This document shows positions 46,379 through 59,308 of a stretch of 64,000 nucleotides of DNA, piece by piece (position 1 is the first letter of the stretch; the number at the start of each line of letters is the position of its first letter). The notes under the pieces are model-generated. The model was not told the origin of the DNA. It did not search any database and saw nothing but the letters and a program-made list of their open reading frames with translations. The stretch is from Scytalidium lignicola (Eukaryota > Ascomycota > Leotiomycetes): the NCBI GenBank assembly GCA_002812745.2, contig NCSJ02000177.1, positions 21,753 through 85,752 of the forward strand, read 5' to 3'. Both the position numbers and the translations under genes were made by a program.

Positions 46379-49098
46379 ATGAGTTCCCGTAGGACCCCTA
46401 CTAAAGGCTTCCATTTCACAATCTCAGCTAACAGCTTGCAGTGAAGCAGTTCATTCGCAATGTGCGAGCAGCAAAGACGATAGCAGATGAGCGGGCAGTG
46501 GTTCAAAAAGAGAGCGCAGCAATCCGAGCCAGTTTCAGGGAGGAGAGCGGAGATTCGAACGTCAGGTAACAGGAAATAATAAGAGCGTGAACCATTTCCC
46601 AGCAGCAGCTAACATACTAGCCAATAGACGGAACAATGTTGCCAAACTTCTTTATTTATTTACGCTTGGTGAGCGGACGCATTTTGGTCAAATCGAATGT
46701 TTGAAGCTGCTGGCATCACCCCGCTTTGCGGACAAGAGACTGGGATACCTTGGAACAATGCTATTGTTGGATGAGAACCAGGAGGTATTGACGTTGGTCA
46801 CAAACTCTCTTAAGAAGTGGGTGTTACTAAACTATTCCTAAGTTGTAGGATTCTACTGACCTCAGTTGTCTAGTGATCTCAACCATTCTAACCAATACAT
46901 TGTTGGTCTGGCTCTCTGCACTCTCGGAAACATAGCGTCTGTCGAGATGTCTCGAGATCTGTTCCCTGAGATTGAAACCCTGATATCCACGGCAAATCCT
47001 TACATTCGACGCAAAGCCGCCTTATGTGCCATGCGAATATGTAGGAAGGTACCTGACCTTCAAGAGCATTTCTTGGACAAGGCAGCTGCACTTCTCTCAG
47101 ATCGGAATCATGGTGTTTTACTATGTGGTTTGACATTAGTGACTAGTCTATGCGAGGCCGATGAAGCTGAGGGTGGAGAGGAAGGAATTGTAGAGAAGTT
47201 TAGACCATTCACAGGCAGTCTGGTTCGAACGTTGAAAGGACTGGCTAGTTCTGGATACTCCCCTGAGCATGATGTTACCGGTATCACAGACCCGTTCCTC
47301 CAAGTTAAGATTTTACGACTACTACGAGTCCTCGGCCGAGGAGATCCCGAGACCAGTGAGCAGATAAACGATATTCTCGCCCAGGTGGCTACAAACACAG
47401 ATTCGTCTAAAAATGTCGGCAACTCAATTCTCTATGAGGCTGTCTTAACTATCTTAGACATCGATGCGGATTCTGGATTGCGAGTGTTGGGTGTGAATAT
47501 TCTCGGTAAATTCCTCAGTAACAGAGACAACAATATCCGTTATGTCGCACTTAATACGCTTATCAAAGTTGTCGCAATCGAGCCAAACGCCGTGCAGAGG
47601 CACCGGAACACAATTCTGGAATGTCTACGGGACCCCGATATTAGTATCAGAAGACGTGCTCTCGACCTTAGCTTCACTCTCATAAACGAGAGTAATGTGC
47701 GTGTCTTAATCCGTGAGCTGCTTGCTTTCTTGGAGGTTGCAGATACTGAGTTTAAACCTATTATGACAAGTCAAATTGGCATCGCGGCGGACAGGTTCTC
47801 TCCAAACAAGCGATGGCATGTTGACACCATATTACGAGTATTGACCCTCGCCGGTAATTTTGTGAAAGAGCAAATTCTTTCTTCCTTTATCCGACTCATT
47901 GCTACTACACCAGAATTGCAAACCTATACGGTACAGAAATTATATGCCAACCTGAAGAAGGACATCACGCAAGAAAGTTTGACTTTAGCAGGCGCATGGT
48001 GTATAGGGGAGTATGGCGACTCACTCTTGCGAGGTGGCCAATATGAAGAGGAAGAGCTGGTGCAGGAAGTCAAGGAGCACGACATAGTTGATCTGTTTTC
48101 AACAATATTAAACAGCAGTTATGCCACGCAGACAGTGACTGAGTACATCATAACGTCTCTGATGAAACTCACGACTCGTCTTTCTGACCCAGCTCAGATT
48201 GAAAGAATCAGAAGGCTATTGGCGGCAAACTCGGCAAATCTTGATGTGGAGGTTCAACAACGAGCTGTGGAATATGGTAACCTGTTTAGTTATGATTCGA
48301 TACGAAAAGGCGTGCTGGAGAAGATGCCTCCTCCACAGATAAAGGAAGAATCGAGAGTCTTTGGAGAAGCGCCGAAGAAGGCGACGAAAGGTGCAAACCG
48401 CAAATCCAAGATTATCAAGCCTTCAGAACAGGACTTACTGTTTGACATTATGGGTGATGGTACCGCGCCTAATACTGACATCGGCGCTGCAAATGGATCC
48501 CAGAATAACGCAGACCTTCTTGCTGATATCCTTGGAGGTGGCGTAACATCGAACGTGACATCTCCTCAACCACAAAAGAGCAATGTTAGCTCTATCTTGG
48601 ATCTTTTCGATAATTCTACTTCACAAACACCTACAAATGGTCCCCCTCCATCAGCCAACGTCTTTGCAGGCATGTCGTCACCTCCTCCACAACTTGCCCA
48701 ACCAAGCATCCCATCCTATCCCTGCTATGATAAGAATGGTCTCAATATCACACTACAGGTTCAAAGGAATGCAGAAGGCGTTGTTCAGGTAATGGGCCGT
48801 TTCAAGAGTTCATCTATGCAGTCATTATCAAATGTCAATCTGCAGGCGGCAGTTCCAAAGACACAGAAACTTCAATTAAATGCAATAACAACTTCGGACC
48901 TTGGTCCAGGTGGTGAAGCAACTCAGTCGATGCGGATTACCGGGAGTAAAGGAGTAAGTATTTTTTGTATGAACTATAATTGACTAGTGTACTGACAAAT
49001 TTTGCTAGCCACCCTTGAGATTGCGGTTGAAGATTTCATACACAATGGCTGGTAGCGGACCTATTACAGATCAGGTAGATTGGTCAGAGCCTAGATGA
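46379..49098 (+). CDS. AP-1 complex gamma-adaptin, 830 aa
   Basis: Model: exons 46379-46388, 46442-46565, 46628-46816, 46874-48953 and 49009-49098. The first exon has only 10 nt (ATGAGTTCCC) and joins in phase to give [28 protein letters not shown], the conserved adaptin start. The HEAT-like trunk follows to residue ~600 ([56 protein letters not shown]). A linker (~620-710) has [16 protein letters not shown] and SILDLFD, acidic LLxDIxG-type motifs that may bind clathrin or ear domains. A gamma-ear domain of ~115 residues ends the protein. The gamma subunit of the AP-1 heterotetramer helps form clathrin coats between trans-Golgi and endosomes. The gene is convergent with the 2OG oxygenase, 167 bp apart. 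Confidence 0.95.
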
Positions 49099-49265
49099 TG
49101 GTTTAACGAGATGGACACGATAGTAGTATATGTTGATATTAACGAAGATTGTGTCATGAAAGGACTTGAATAAGAACTCATAATATTTTCCTGTTGTGTT
49201 ATGACTTTGTTCGATGTGTTTTTCACCGTTTCCCCTTGTGAAATATTCACAAAAGTCCATCAACA

Positions 49266-50437
49266 TCAGCCTTTTGCAGCCACAGCGCTGGGATGCTGGT
49301 ATCTAGCAGCCATCAATCGTTGCCGAAAATATTCTCCAACCTGAATGTCCTCATATGTCTTGTCTTCTGTTCTACAGGTAGGCAATACGCTTATCGTAGC
49401 ATCTTCATTTGGGCTTACAAAAAACGGCATACTATATCTCTCCTCTCCACTCTTATTCAAAACTCTATGCACAGTACTCTGCCATTTACCATTCGTAGCT
49501 CTCATGAAATAATCTCCAATATTGACGACGAATGTCCTTGGTTTGGGAGGAGCGTCGATCCAAATCCCATTCGCATTAAGCACTTGCAATGCTTGGACAT
49601 TATCTTGACAGACAAGTGTGAACCAGGTGTAGTCTGTATGGGCGCCTATTCCGATATCTTGGCTTTCTGGAGCTTGTTGTGGTGGGTAATGGAGTGCTCG
49701 GATGGTTGTCATTGGGAACGTACACAAGGGATCGAGGTAATCTTCCGGTAAATCTAGGGCAAGGGCTATGATGTGTATTAACTTGCGGGAGAAGGCCAGA
49801 GCTTCAGCGTAGTAAGTGTAGAGAGCCTTTCGGAATTCCACATCATCTTCTGGCCATCGGTTCTTGTGTGGATGTTTCTCTGTGGGTTGAAAAGGAGGGG
49901 ATTGTTCTGGATCATGGGCATCTTCGCCCATTAGAAATGCCTCTTTCATATCTGTTTTGAGTCAGCAGGGTTCACTGAAACACGGTAGTACTTTTTCTTA
50001 CCTCCTTTACTCTTAGGATCCAATTTCGTCTCATATAGTGGCTCATAACCTCTTACAAAGGGATTTTTATGGACGTGAACCTTCATCTTCGTCTCTAAAT
50101 CCTGTGCAAAGAACNTTTTTGAGAGCCTCAAAAGTACTCTTGACAATATCCTCGGGGACGCTGTGATTCTGTGCATAGAAAAAGCCAACTTCTTGGCAAG
50201 CTTTGCCTATTTCTTTGGCAACTCTTTTGCGATCTTCAAGAGAGTCTGAGAACATGTCTGTCATATCAATTACTGGAATCGAATCGAAAGTATTCTTTGC
50301 CTGGGCTCCTTTAAGGATAGGTCTGCTACCTGGTTTACCTCCAGCATGGTAAGTCACAAATTGCGGCTGCTGGGATGTCAGACGTGAATGAGAATATGCA
50401 TTGTTATTGTAGGGTGTACCTTATCATCAATTGCCAT
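49266..50437 (-). CDS. 2-oxoglutarate/Fe(II) oxygenase, isopenicillin N synthase-like, 356 aa; frame broken by an N
   Basis: Model on the minus strand: exons 50437-50420, 50369-50002 and 49951-49266. Exon 1 codes only MAIDDK. The DIOX_N part has DSIPVIDMTDMF and GKACQEVGFFYAQNHSVP. The core has HTDYTWFTL (Fe ligands His and Asp), STVHRVL (second His) and RYSMPFF (Arg and Ser that hold 2-oxoglutarate). The N at 50115, beside five T on the plus strand, breaks the frame in exon 2. If it is dropped, the codons read EALKKFFAQDL and the phase of the next junction fits. I take the N as a homopolymer assembly error and the gene as intact. Substrates of this fungal subfamily are diverse, so the reaction is unknown. 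No secondary-metabolite genes lie near. Confidence 0.9.
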
Positions 50438-51488
50438 TTTCAGATAGTTTTGTAGTCTTAAGCTTCGTTTGTAAAAAAGGGCACTTGTACTTCTCACTCT
50501 TTTTCTCTATGAAGCTTTTTACAATTACTTTAACTTCTCTCCTTGACTTTCTGGGTAGAAAATATTTATATTGAATTGCAATAGACATACAGGTACATTC
50601 AGAAAGCGGGGTGGCATGGTCTGCTGATTCTGTTGACACGATAAGGAAAGTATTCGGATGATAGAGCTCAGCACAACCCCTATACGAGATATCCAGCTTA
50701 TCATACTTCGTGTGGTCAGGAATCATAGTCTAACATACACTCAAGAGAAAGATGTACTACCCTCTGTTACATAAAGTAGTAGGCATTATAATTAGCCGTA
50801 CATTATAATAATTAGCAGAACTACACCATGTCCCCTGATAGCAAGAACTGAATCTCTGCATTTGCTTGGAATTTATCATCCATATCATTTACTCTGTGGC
50901 GTCCTCTTATCAAAGATAAAGCTTTTCTAAATTTATAAAGCAAGAGCTAGATTCGGTGTCTTCAGGCTTCGCTGGTTAATGATGCCTTACTAATTGACGG
51001 ATTTCTGGCTTCACCAAATAGAAACCCAATATAGTATTCTTCGTGTTTATATACTTTAGAGATATTTAACGCAGAGCTAGGTAGCATAGGAGCATTTGTT
51101 TTCGTGTCCCTCTTCCAGAGGCGGGGTTCAAGAACAGCCGGGAGAACAATGCAATATATCCAGACGAAGGATAGAAGATTTTGCCACCATATTTTGAACA
51201 CCTTTACTTTTGTATTCATTTTTTCCCCCTGTCTTCTCTTTTCCTACTTTTTTTGTTTAGTCAAATTATATATTTAATTCATTGTGTTGAACTCTTTGAA
51301 AATCAAACTCATGTCAACAGTCTCCATGATGGCAAGCTGGCACAGTTAGGAGTATAATGAAACCATGAAATCTCCTTGTTATCAAGTGTGAAAAGGACAT
51401 CATCTGAACAAAATTTCCACATAATTAAATTCTTTTAAAAGATATTATCTCCTCATCTATTATCTATCCAAAAAAAAGAAAAAAGATC
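50438..51488. promoter_or_regulatory. Divergent promoter region, 2OG oxygenase and GT90 genes
   Basis: 1.05 kb of AT-rich DNA between two opposed starts. Minus-strand frames of 85 and 99 codons lie here without any recognisable motif. A purine-rich A run precedes the GT90 ATG. Confidence 0.45.
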
Positions 51489-53372
51489 ATGCCTAATCCA
51501 ATTATTAGATTCAGACCAAATAGTCTCCTCCTTCGCATCTCCATCCTTTTTATATGCATATTCATTTTCTACTTACTCATACCCCTATATCACCACTGCC
51601 TCTCTTATTTGAGCTCAGAATCATTTGAAGAAAGCAAACCGGAACCATCGACCTCCCTCTTCTTAACACGGGAGCAATGCAGAGCCGCCTTTCCAGGATA
51701 CGACAGAGAAACCACAGAGTCGGTCAAAAAGGGGAGGTTTAAGTTGGAAAGAAGGAAGGACGCTGATGTTTTTGGGCCTAATTATGGGAGGATAAAGAAT
51801 GGAAAGGTATGTCTGGGACAGCTTCTTTCTATTGATATTGAGATAGAATTGTATGATGCTGACTGGAATTTAATTTTTTGGGGAATTATACAGCTGTTTA
51901 TCATCTCTGTAATTAGAGACGTTTCTGAATCTACGCTCCAGGTATGTTGGATATCTCCCTCTTAAGGCTTTTGTTTTGTGTCTACTATACTTCCGGAATA
52001 TGCACTACATTTCTCTCCCCTTTAACCTAATGATAGAACAGCAGCACGCCAAACTTTGGGAAAAATAAAATCCATGCATCCAACGCCATTAGCTGATTAA
52101 AATCCATAGGATCGTACTGCAAGCTTCCATCAGATCCACCGCGCACTTCTTACCTCGCCTGAACCACTTCCAGACACGGTATTCGCCCTCAACATCCTCG
52201 ACAATCCGCTCCCTGGGACATGGTCGTACTCTCGTCCCGTCTCATCCAGCCTAGAATTTGATGTTGATAGCCCGGGACAAGACAACCCCATCTTCCCCAT
52301 GCCTCATTTCAGCTACTTCTCCTGGCCAAAACGATACATCGGATCTCTATCAAGCGCTCTCTCTCGCATCGCGACCATCGAGGAATCGACACCTTGGACA
52401 GAGAAGATCGATAAGGCTGTTTGGAGAGGCACGACGTGGTTCACGCCAGCTGGACGGCCAGAGGGGAGGAGGCGGTTATTGGAAGTTGTTAGAGAGAGAG
52501 ATGGAGCGGGCAAGGTAAAGGGGAATATGAAATCATGGGCAGATATCATGGCACTGGAGAGTGGGAAAGGAAATGAGCTGCGGATTGAGCATTTTTGTCG
52601 ATATCGATATGTCATTTACGCAGAGGTATGTAAGATCTCTTTATTCTCTGCTTTCTAGTTGTTCTAAGGAGGTAGCCCTTTCCCTTTTTCCTTCAGCTTT
52701 GGTGTTTGAGAAATCATAAGAAGCTATTGTAATGGAAGGATCGAAAAGGAGAAAGTAAAGTACAGTACTAAAGGAAGAGCAAATAAAAGATAAAGCGTGA
52801 AGATTGCGATTGTTAGGAATATTAGGAATATTAGGAGGATACACACTGATAACATTTGACATCTGCAGGGAGTGACATACTCTGGTCGTCTACCCTACCA
52901 TCAAGCCTGTGCCTCCGTCCTCCTATCCCCGCCAATAACCTACCTTCAACACACAACACACCTTATCCGTCCTCTCTTCTCCTGGAGTCTGCCGCTATCT
53001 TCATCCTCTAGTGTGCAAAACCCACCATCAAAACCAGTCCCGAACCCAGACGTGAAAACCAATACCAGCTTCCCTATATCCTATCCTCCTAGCCAAGCCA
53101 ACGCTATCTTTGTATCATCAAACTGGGATGATCTAGAAGCGACGGTTCAATACCTCCAATCTCATCCTGATATTGGAGAAAGAATAGCTAGGAATCAAAG
53201 GGAGACTTTCGTGGGAAGGGGATACCTAAGTGATGCTGCGGAGGTTTGTTACTGGAGGGAGTTGATTCGGGCTTGGAGTAGTTTTGCAGTGGTGGATGAG
53301 GAGGAATGGGAAGAAGGGATGCTCTGGGAGGATTATATCTTGACTGGAAAGGTTCAATGGGATCGGAGGTAG
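51489..53372 (+). CDS. GT90 (CAP10-like) glycosyltransferase, type II membrane protein, 461 aa
   Basis: Model: exons 51489-51806, 51894-51941, 52110-52625 and 52869-53372, all joined in phase 0; introns are 87, 168 and 243 bp. Exon 2 has only 48 nt (LFIISVIRDVSESTLQ). A signal anchor covers residues ~11-31 (LLLRISILFICIFIFYLLIPL), followed by a luminal stem. The catalytic part has HFSYFSWPKRYIGS, KAVWRGTTWFTP, IEHFCRYRYVIYAEGVTYSGRLPYHQACASVLLSP in pieces across exons 3-4, and WDDLEATVQYLQSHP near the end. These are marks of the CAP10/GT90 family (capsule xylosyltransferase and POGLUT relatives). It probably acts in the Golgi or ER on glycans or cell-wall polymers; donor and acceptor are not known. 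A Ser/Pro-rich insert lies within exon 4. Confidence 0.9.
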
Positions 53373-54462
53373 TCGGTGATGGTGTCTGTGTGATGGGAAC
53401 CTGAATGAGAAGGAAAAGTAGTAAGAGTGAATTTGAATAACATGCAGGGAAATGTGAGATAGTAGTTGGTATTTTCAATCTCACAATAACAAGCTCGTGT
53501 GAATGGTGCTATTGCAGCTTCCTCATAACCTCTTCATAGAGATAGGAGGGGATAGGAAAGAACTCGTTCCAAGAGCAAGTAATATTCCCGCCATATCACC
53601 TCTAAGCTACAGTATGCCTTGCATGAATACCACAGGAATAATTCGTTGATAAAACCAGCGTTGGTAGATGAAAATATGCACACCAAGCACAGCAACAAAG
53701 ATAGATACTAAATCCCTCTCTATCGTCTTATTTCTCTACACACAACCAGGTCGAAGAGAGACAACTAAATCTCTCCCTATCATGCAATCCCTATACAGAT
53801 ACTGCAACCAGCCCCAGCAGATGCTAATAACACCAAAAATAAAACGCATCTGTATACAGCACAGCTGCCGGGAGACCAGAAGATCAGCCCGGTCCCTCCC
53901 TTAAATCTCGAGATATGAAAGCCAAAACCACCGTCGCTCGGAGACGGGAATTTCACAATGAGAAGAAGAAGCTAGGAGAAGTGGACGTGGTGCCTCACTA
54001 ATCAAGGCACGGACGCAAAAGAGAGTGGCATAACCTCTCAATTACCGGGGACGGTAATTACCTTGTTAACCTTGTTTTTGATCAAACCTTGAAGGAAAAA
54101 AAAGCGCCGAGAATGAATGATAAGGGGGACCAGGGCATTATCTTTCACATGATAATGCACGACGAAAGAAGAGATATAGGTACTGACCAAATTAGTGATA
54201 TCCATCGTAGAAAGAAGCGTCCATCCTCTTTCACAACCTATTGTGTGATTTTCCCTCTCAATAATATGCCAGATTCTTAAAATCTCTAGATAATAATAAT
54301 GGATAGCACAGGGCTTATTATCCAGCCCATATTCATATTCATGTCAATGAACAAAATAGAGTACAAAAATATAACCCATCATACAAAATCACAAGGACTA
54401 AGCATCGAGAGGTGCCAAGCTAGCACCTGTCAAAACAGCAACAAGCAGTATACGGTCCAAGA

Positions 54463-54483
54463 AGTACAGTACAGTACAGTACA
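54463..54483. repeat. AGTAC pentanucleotide tandem
   Basis: Four AGTAC units, the same motif family as 19731-19750 in another phase. Confidence 0.9.
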
Positions 54484-56202
54484 AAACTAGTCCACACACC
54501 GTGTGAAACTGGTGGTGGCTTGTACTACTACTGCACGAACTTTTCTGAATTCAGATGAATCAACCAATCCGGCACTCCCGGAGGGGGGAGATGGATCATT
54601 TCGCACTGTTGTATTTTTTTTTGAGTTTTTATGGTTACAGTTAACTGAGGGGTTTTTTGCAAGGGTTGAATTTCCAGTAGAACTGTCTTTTTTTTTTTTA
54701 TGGATTGTATGGACTGATGTCATGATCGACCGTTCGGAATTTCTCGATGTTGAGAGTGTGATGGGATTTAGGTTAAGTTAGGTTAGGTTGGTGATAGTTG
54801 GAGAGGANGGGGGGAAAGATTGTGGAGGTGGGATGTGGAGGTAGAGATTGACAAGCAGTGACAAGGTGTAAGTAAATACAGTAATGAGGGGAAAATTAAT
54901 GGGTTCTGCCGAGCTTCTTTTTTGTTGTTTGTTTGTTTGTCTACTCACACATGTGATTGCGAGTGCGGGGAAGCGGAAGACTAGTACTGTAAATGTTTAG
55001 CAGCTGCTGTATGTCTCAGATTTTGGGAATGTAGACTAGCTGATAGAGTACAGTAGAGAGCAGAGAGTAGAGAAGTGAAGGATCATATGGAAAGAGAATA
55101 GGCAAAACAGTGATTTGATGATAAGACGCAAGACCGGCTCATCATTACCTATCCTTGCTGGCTGAATTGTTATCGTACAGTAGTAGTAATATTGTATGTT
55201 GGTGATGTGTAAGATGCATTGCATGAACATGGGAATACATAAGTGATAATGTGTAATCCTACACGTGTACGGAGCACCCGATGAGCAATGGATTTGATTG
55301 CATTTAAATTCATCATCCCTGTCACAGCCAAAGCTTGTCTTGTATAAACTCAATCACCGTGCAATCAATGCATTATACTTTTGTACGTAAGTACAAGAAC
55401 TGTAAGTTACCAGCATAAACTACACAGTACTGTACAAAGCACGAAATACGATATTCATATTGGGAATAGGAAGAATAATTAATCCACTTCCTGCTAACGC
55501 ACAGATGCAGGTGAAGAGGAAATGGCGCAAAGGAAAAGGTCCCCCGGCCCTAAAGAAAGAAATACGGGACACGCCACACTTGTCTCTGTCTGTCTACACA
55601 AACCGTTAAAGCCGTGCATTCGCTTGCATGCTCCCAACTTGGGAGGCGTTGTAACTGCCGCACTGGGACTCGTCCCGGAGATGGATTGCCCAGAGCGGTT
55701 TAGTCTGATGTGGCGGGTGCATCGGGGGTTTATGTTGATCGAGAGGTATTTCTGTACGACCCATAAACCTTACGGCCATAACTTATCGGTACTTGGGAAA
55801 TAGGGGATTTACATAAGGTTGTGCAGGTACTCCTTCTTCCGCATGCCCTAGGACCTTTATTTTTATCGTATACTATGTGCATTTCTTCCTTGTGGCGGTG
55901 AGCGTTTTTGACGTACGGATTACTGTACTGTACTTCCACTGCATAGCACAATCGTAAGAAGTATCTTTTATGCATGAAGGTCTGGACCTTGGGAAGATCG
56001 CGGGAATCAATCTGGATCTGTTGATAGGCTCCGCCCGATGCTGTTTCACATCGCATTGCCGGGACCGTCCTGGTAACATGTCGTAAAACTTGTGCGTTTC
56101 CCGGTAGGAGTTTTACATACAAAAAAAAAAGGTACAGCGTATAGTACTGTACAAGTTATGGTTCCGGATCCATGGCTTCGAACACTTTGGTCAATTAAGA
56201 CA

Positions 56203-56226
56203 TGGATATGGATATGGATATGGATA
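56203..56226. repeat. GGATAT hexanucleotide tandem
   Basis: Four units in gene-free DNA, the last imperfect. Confidence 0.85.
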
Positions 56227-59200
56227 GGGCATGTTGTAAAACTGTTGCACGGAAGTTTCGACGTCAATAATACTCCGTGAATTATAAAGGGTCGCGACCG
56301 GCATTCTGGTTCAGTAGGAGACAGCGATGTCCCACGTGTACGCCGTATTACCGTACAAATATTGTGCAGACAGTACTGTACGAAAGTGTACTGTACCACC
56401 GTGCTCACCAACCTCATCTTTTTTTAGGGTTCTCACCCCCTAGTCACGCTTCTAAAGCTACGGGTAACCAGCGCCCTTACCGCGACCACTCGCCCTTCAC
56501 GTGACTGGCTTCCCCTGGCTACTGTGCGTGCAACGGGCAAGGATGCGGAGATTGCAGCCACCGCAGGAAGCCACGGCCCACCACGAGTTGATCCGCCATG
56601 ATCACCATCACACAGCCGTGATCGTACTGGAATCATCCTGTGTTTAATGAAAAGAGATGATAATGATAAGCTGTAACAATTGTGGTTACAGTACCAGTAA
56701 AGAAGTAAAAAGATTATAGGGCTTTATTCCATTCCATCCATCCATCCATTAAGCCGGTACTTATTACGAGCATATTCCGTAATATGATGCTTCCACTTGC
56801 AAACCAACCCCAACACAGCAACTCTTGGCCCGTCGAGACGAGACGCCCTTCTTTTGCCTCCCACCTCCCCGGTTCCATGCGCCGCACCAGCCAACAAGTG
56901 GCGAACAAACAACAGCGTTTAGGGGGATCTTCCAGTTGTCTGAAAACGGCCTTCTGCGCCGAGCATTTGGGAAAATCTCTCTCCCCTGGTTTTTCTTTTG
57001 ATCCTGCATGCGCTGGGTTTGGAATTGAAAACTTATCTTTTTTTTTTTAGTAGCCCCGCCCGTCGGCCCACCGAGGGAATTTTTAGATGATGTGCTTTTT
57101 TTCAATTGATTTTTTGACATCTGATTCTTGGGTTTCTGAAGAGAAAGCTGGGACCCGGCGACCCACCGGGAGGAGAATACCACCGTCTTGTTTCGCCCTA
57201 TTTCCTTCGCTTCTTACTTTTTTGCCTTCTGACGGCGTGTCGGGTTTCCCCTGCAGAAGTGTTCTGCTGCCTTGCTGGGCTTTTGGTATTTTTTATTTAT
57301 TTTTATTTATATTTCTGTGCCTGCCCTCCGTGCCAGTGCGCAATGATCAGATACTGTATATACGATAAGCGGGGATGATGCAAAACTGGACGTGACGGCT
57401 GGACGGATGCTACTGTACAGTACGGTTGCGATTATGGATGGTGGCCGTCGTCCGATCTGGGTTGCATCATCACCGTCATACCAGACACAAAACAGTCCCA
57501 GTACCATAGAAGCGTCAACGGGGTTGTGTGTGGTGTCTTAATTATGTTGTACACAGCCAGCCCGCCATTGGGACTGAAGTTCTTGAGTGGTCTTGTGCCT
57601 CTCCCGTCCGGTTCTCCCGAGCAAAGGCGGAGGTGGCTCTCGGCCAATGACCACATAAGGTTATCCAAACAACCAGCATGATCAATTGCTGAAGCTGAAG
57701 ACAGCAAAAAACTAAAACAATATTTGCCCAGCTGAAAGAAAATGGGAAACACAAGCAAGTACCTCACCACCTCACCACCTTGCCACCATTGTGTATCTTA
57801 CTGTGTACGTGCCGTACTGTAGAACCACGACCAGATGCAACCTCGCCCGATGCACGAAACCCGGGCCGCCTCTTGGTTTGAGATGGCCCTGATGTCGGTG
57901 GTGGCATGGCCCTTTTATGGAGTGTTGGTGCGGTATCTTTTATGGAGCTGTGTTGTCTGTTTTGTCTGTGTTGTCTGTGTTGTGCCAGAAATCGCCTCCA
58001 TCTCCGAAGGTTCCTTGAGCGCCCCTGCCCCTCTGCCCCCCTTGGCCAAAAAGCTCCACAGCCAAACAACCCTGGCCTGCATGGGTCAAGCGAAAGAAGC
58101 AGAAGACGGAGACGATCCAGCCCTGGCCAATCATACCCCTGTCCGGTGGTTAATTGCCATCGTCCCTCTCAACCTCTCCCTCTTTTTCTCTTTGCACTGG
58201 GAAAAGGTCTTGATGGCCGGGTTCAGCGATCATCCACAACACATGCGGTTAGCTCGCCCTGCCCAGAAGCAAGGGAGCACGACTTGGGTACGATGTACCG
58301 GTAGGTTTAGGAGAGACCTTCAGAGATAACCTTCGGCCATGCGTTCAGATGTGGAAAGATACATCGAGCAATGTACCTTCTGCTGCCTCCTGCTCCCTCA
58401 CGTCCCTCTTTTGCCCATCCATTCGACACTATTACAAATGCCTATCTAGTCCCAGCGTCGTCCATCGACGGCCCAAGATTTCTGGCATTATATCGTCGGT
58501 AGCACATGCTTTTCTTTGCTACCTTTTGACCTCGTTCTCTCGGTCTTTCNCATCAACTCCCTCACTCTCGTTTCTCCTCTCGCCCTCTCGCCCTCACACC
58601 TCCACAATCCTCCACAACCACCTCCGCATCTGACCTGCATTCGGCCATCCCCTCCATCAGCGCCTCTTGTTACTAGACATCGAGGAAACCCAATTCGCTG
58701 CCCCAAAGTATGCTGGTCCATCCAAGACTCACATGAACGATATTCCTTCTCCCTGGCCATAACACGACCTTTCCGAGCTTTACAGATTGACGAGAACCTA
58801 AACTTGGCCGACCCGGTCCCACGATCTACAAAAGAAGAAAAAACTAGTAGTTACGCCTTATTTTTAGTGCTTGACTCCGCTCGGGTTCTTGCTGGCCTTC
58901 TACCTTTCTTGCCTCTTCCTCGGGTCGAAGCTAAAATAACTAAAGCGTCCCCCATTCCCCAAACTTCCCCAGATCCGGAGAGTCTCGTGCACGACAGACA
59001 ACCGTGGTTGCTTTCTTGGCCTTTTCGATTTTTTAAACTTCTGGTTTTTTATTCTTAAAAGGATTCCACCCCTCAACCTTCTCCTACTGAGTCCTGGTTG
59101 TTTGCGCCTGGTTGTGTGTTTGTGGAGAGAATTATCACCAATTGTACCTTTGCGCCATTTTAGGACATTCGAGGTTTAAAAGGAATTGCGAGATTATAAC

Positions 59201-59308
59201 TCTTGCAGATCAACGAACGACGACGCTGCATCTATCCAAAACTGGTCCTGTCCTTTCTTGAGCGCCTCAATTCTAATCACGGCTTGGTCGTTGATGTCAT
59301 TTATCAGA

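Larger units (their letters stand above)
53373..59308. other. 5.9-kb stretch with no gene seen
   Basis: It holds many GTAC-ACTG motif copies (54463-54483, 55423-55435, 55921-55932, 56142-56152, 56370-56397, 57413-57424), a GGATAT tandem (56203-56226) and Ns at 54808 and 58550. Frames of 93-180 codons at 55522, 57835 and 58516 overlap others and have no known motif. About 58.35-59.2 kb is pyrimidine-rich on the plus strand, as expected for a long leader of the DUF3712 gene. Confidence 0.45.

Noticed and set aside
57835..58329. 164-codon ATG frame
   Set aside because: Overlaps other open frames on both strands, with Cys/Val low complexity and no motif.
58516..59058. 180-codon frame before the DUF3712 gene
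   Set aside because: Contains an N, is pyrimidine-driven in composition, and fits a long 5' leader.
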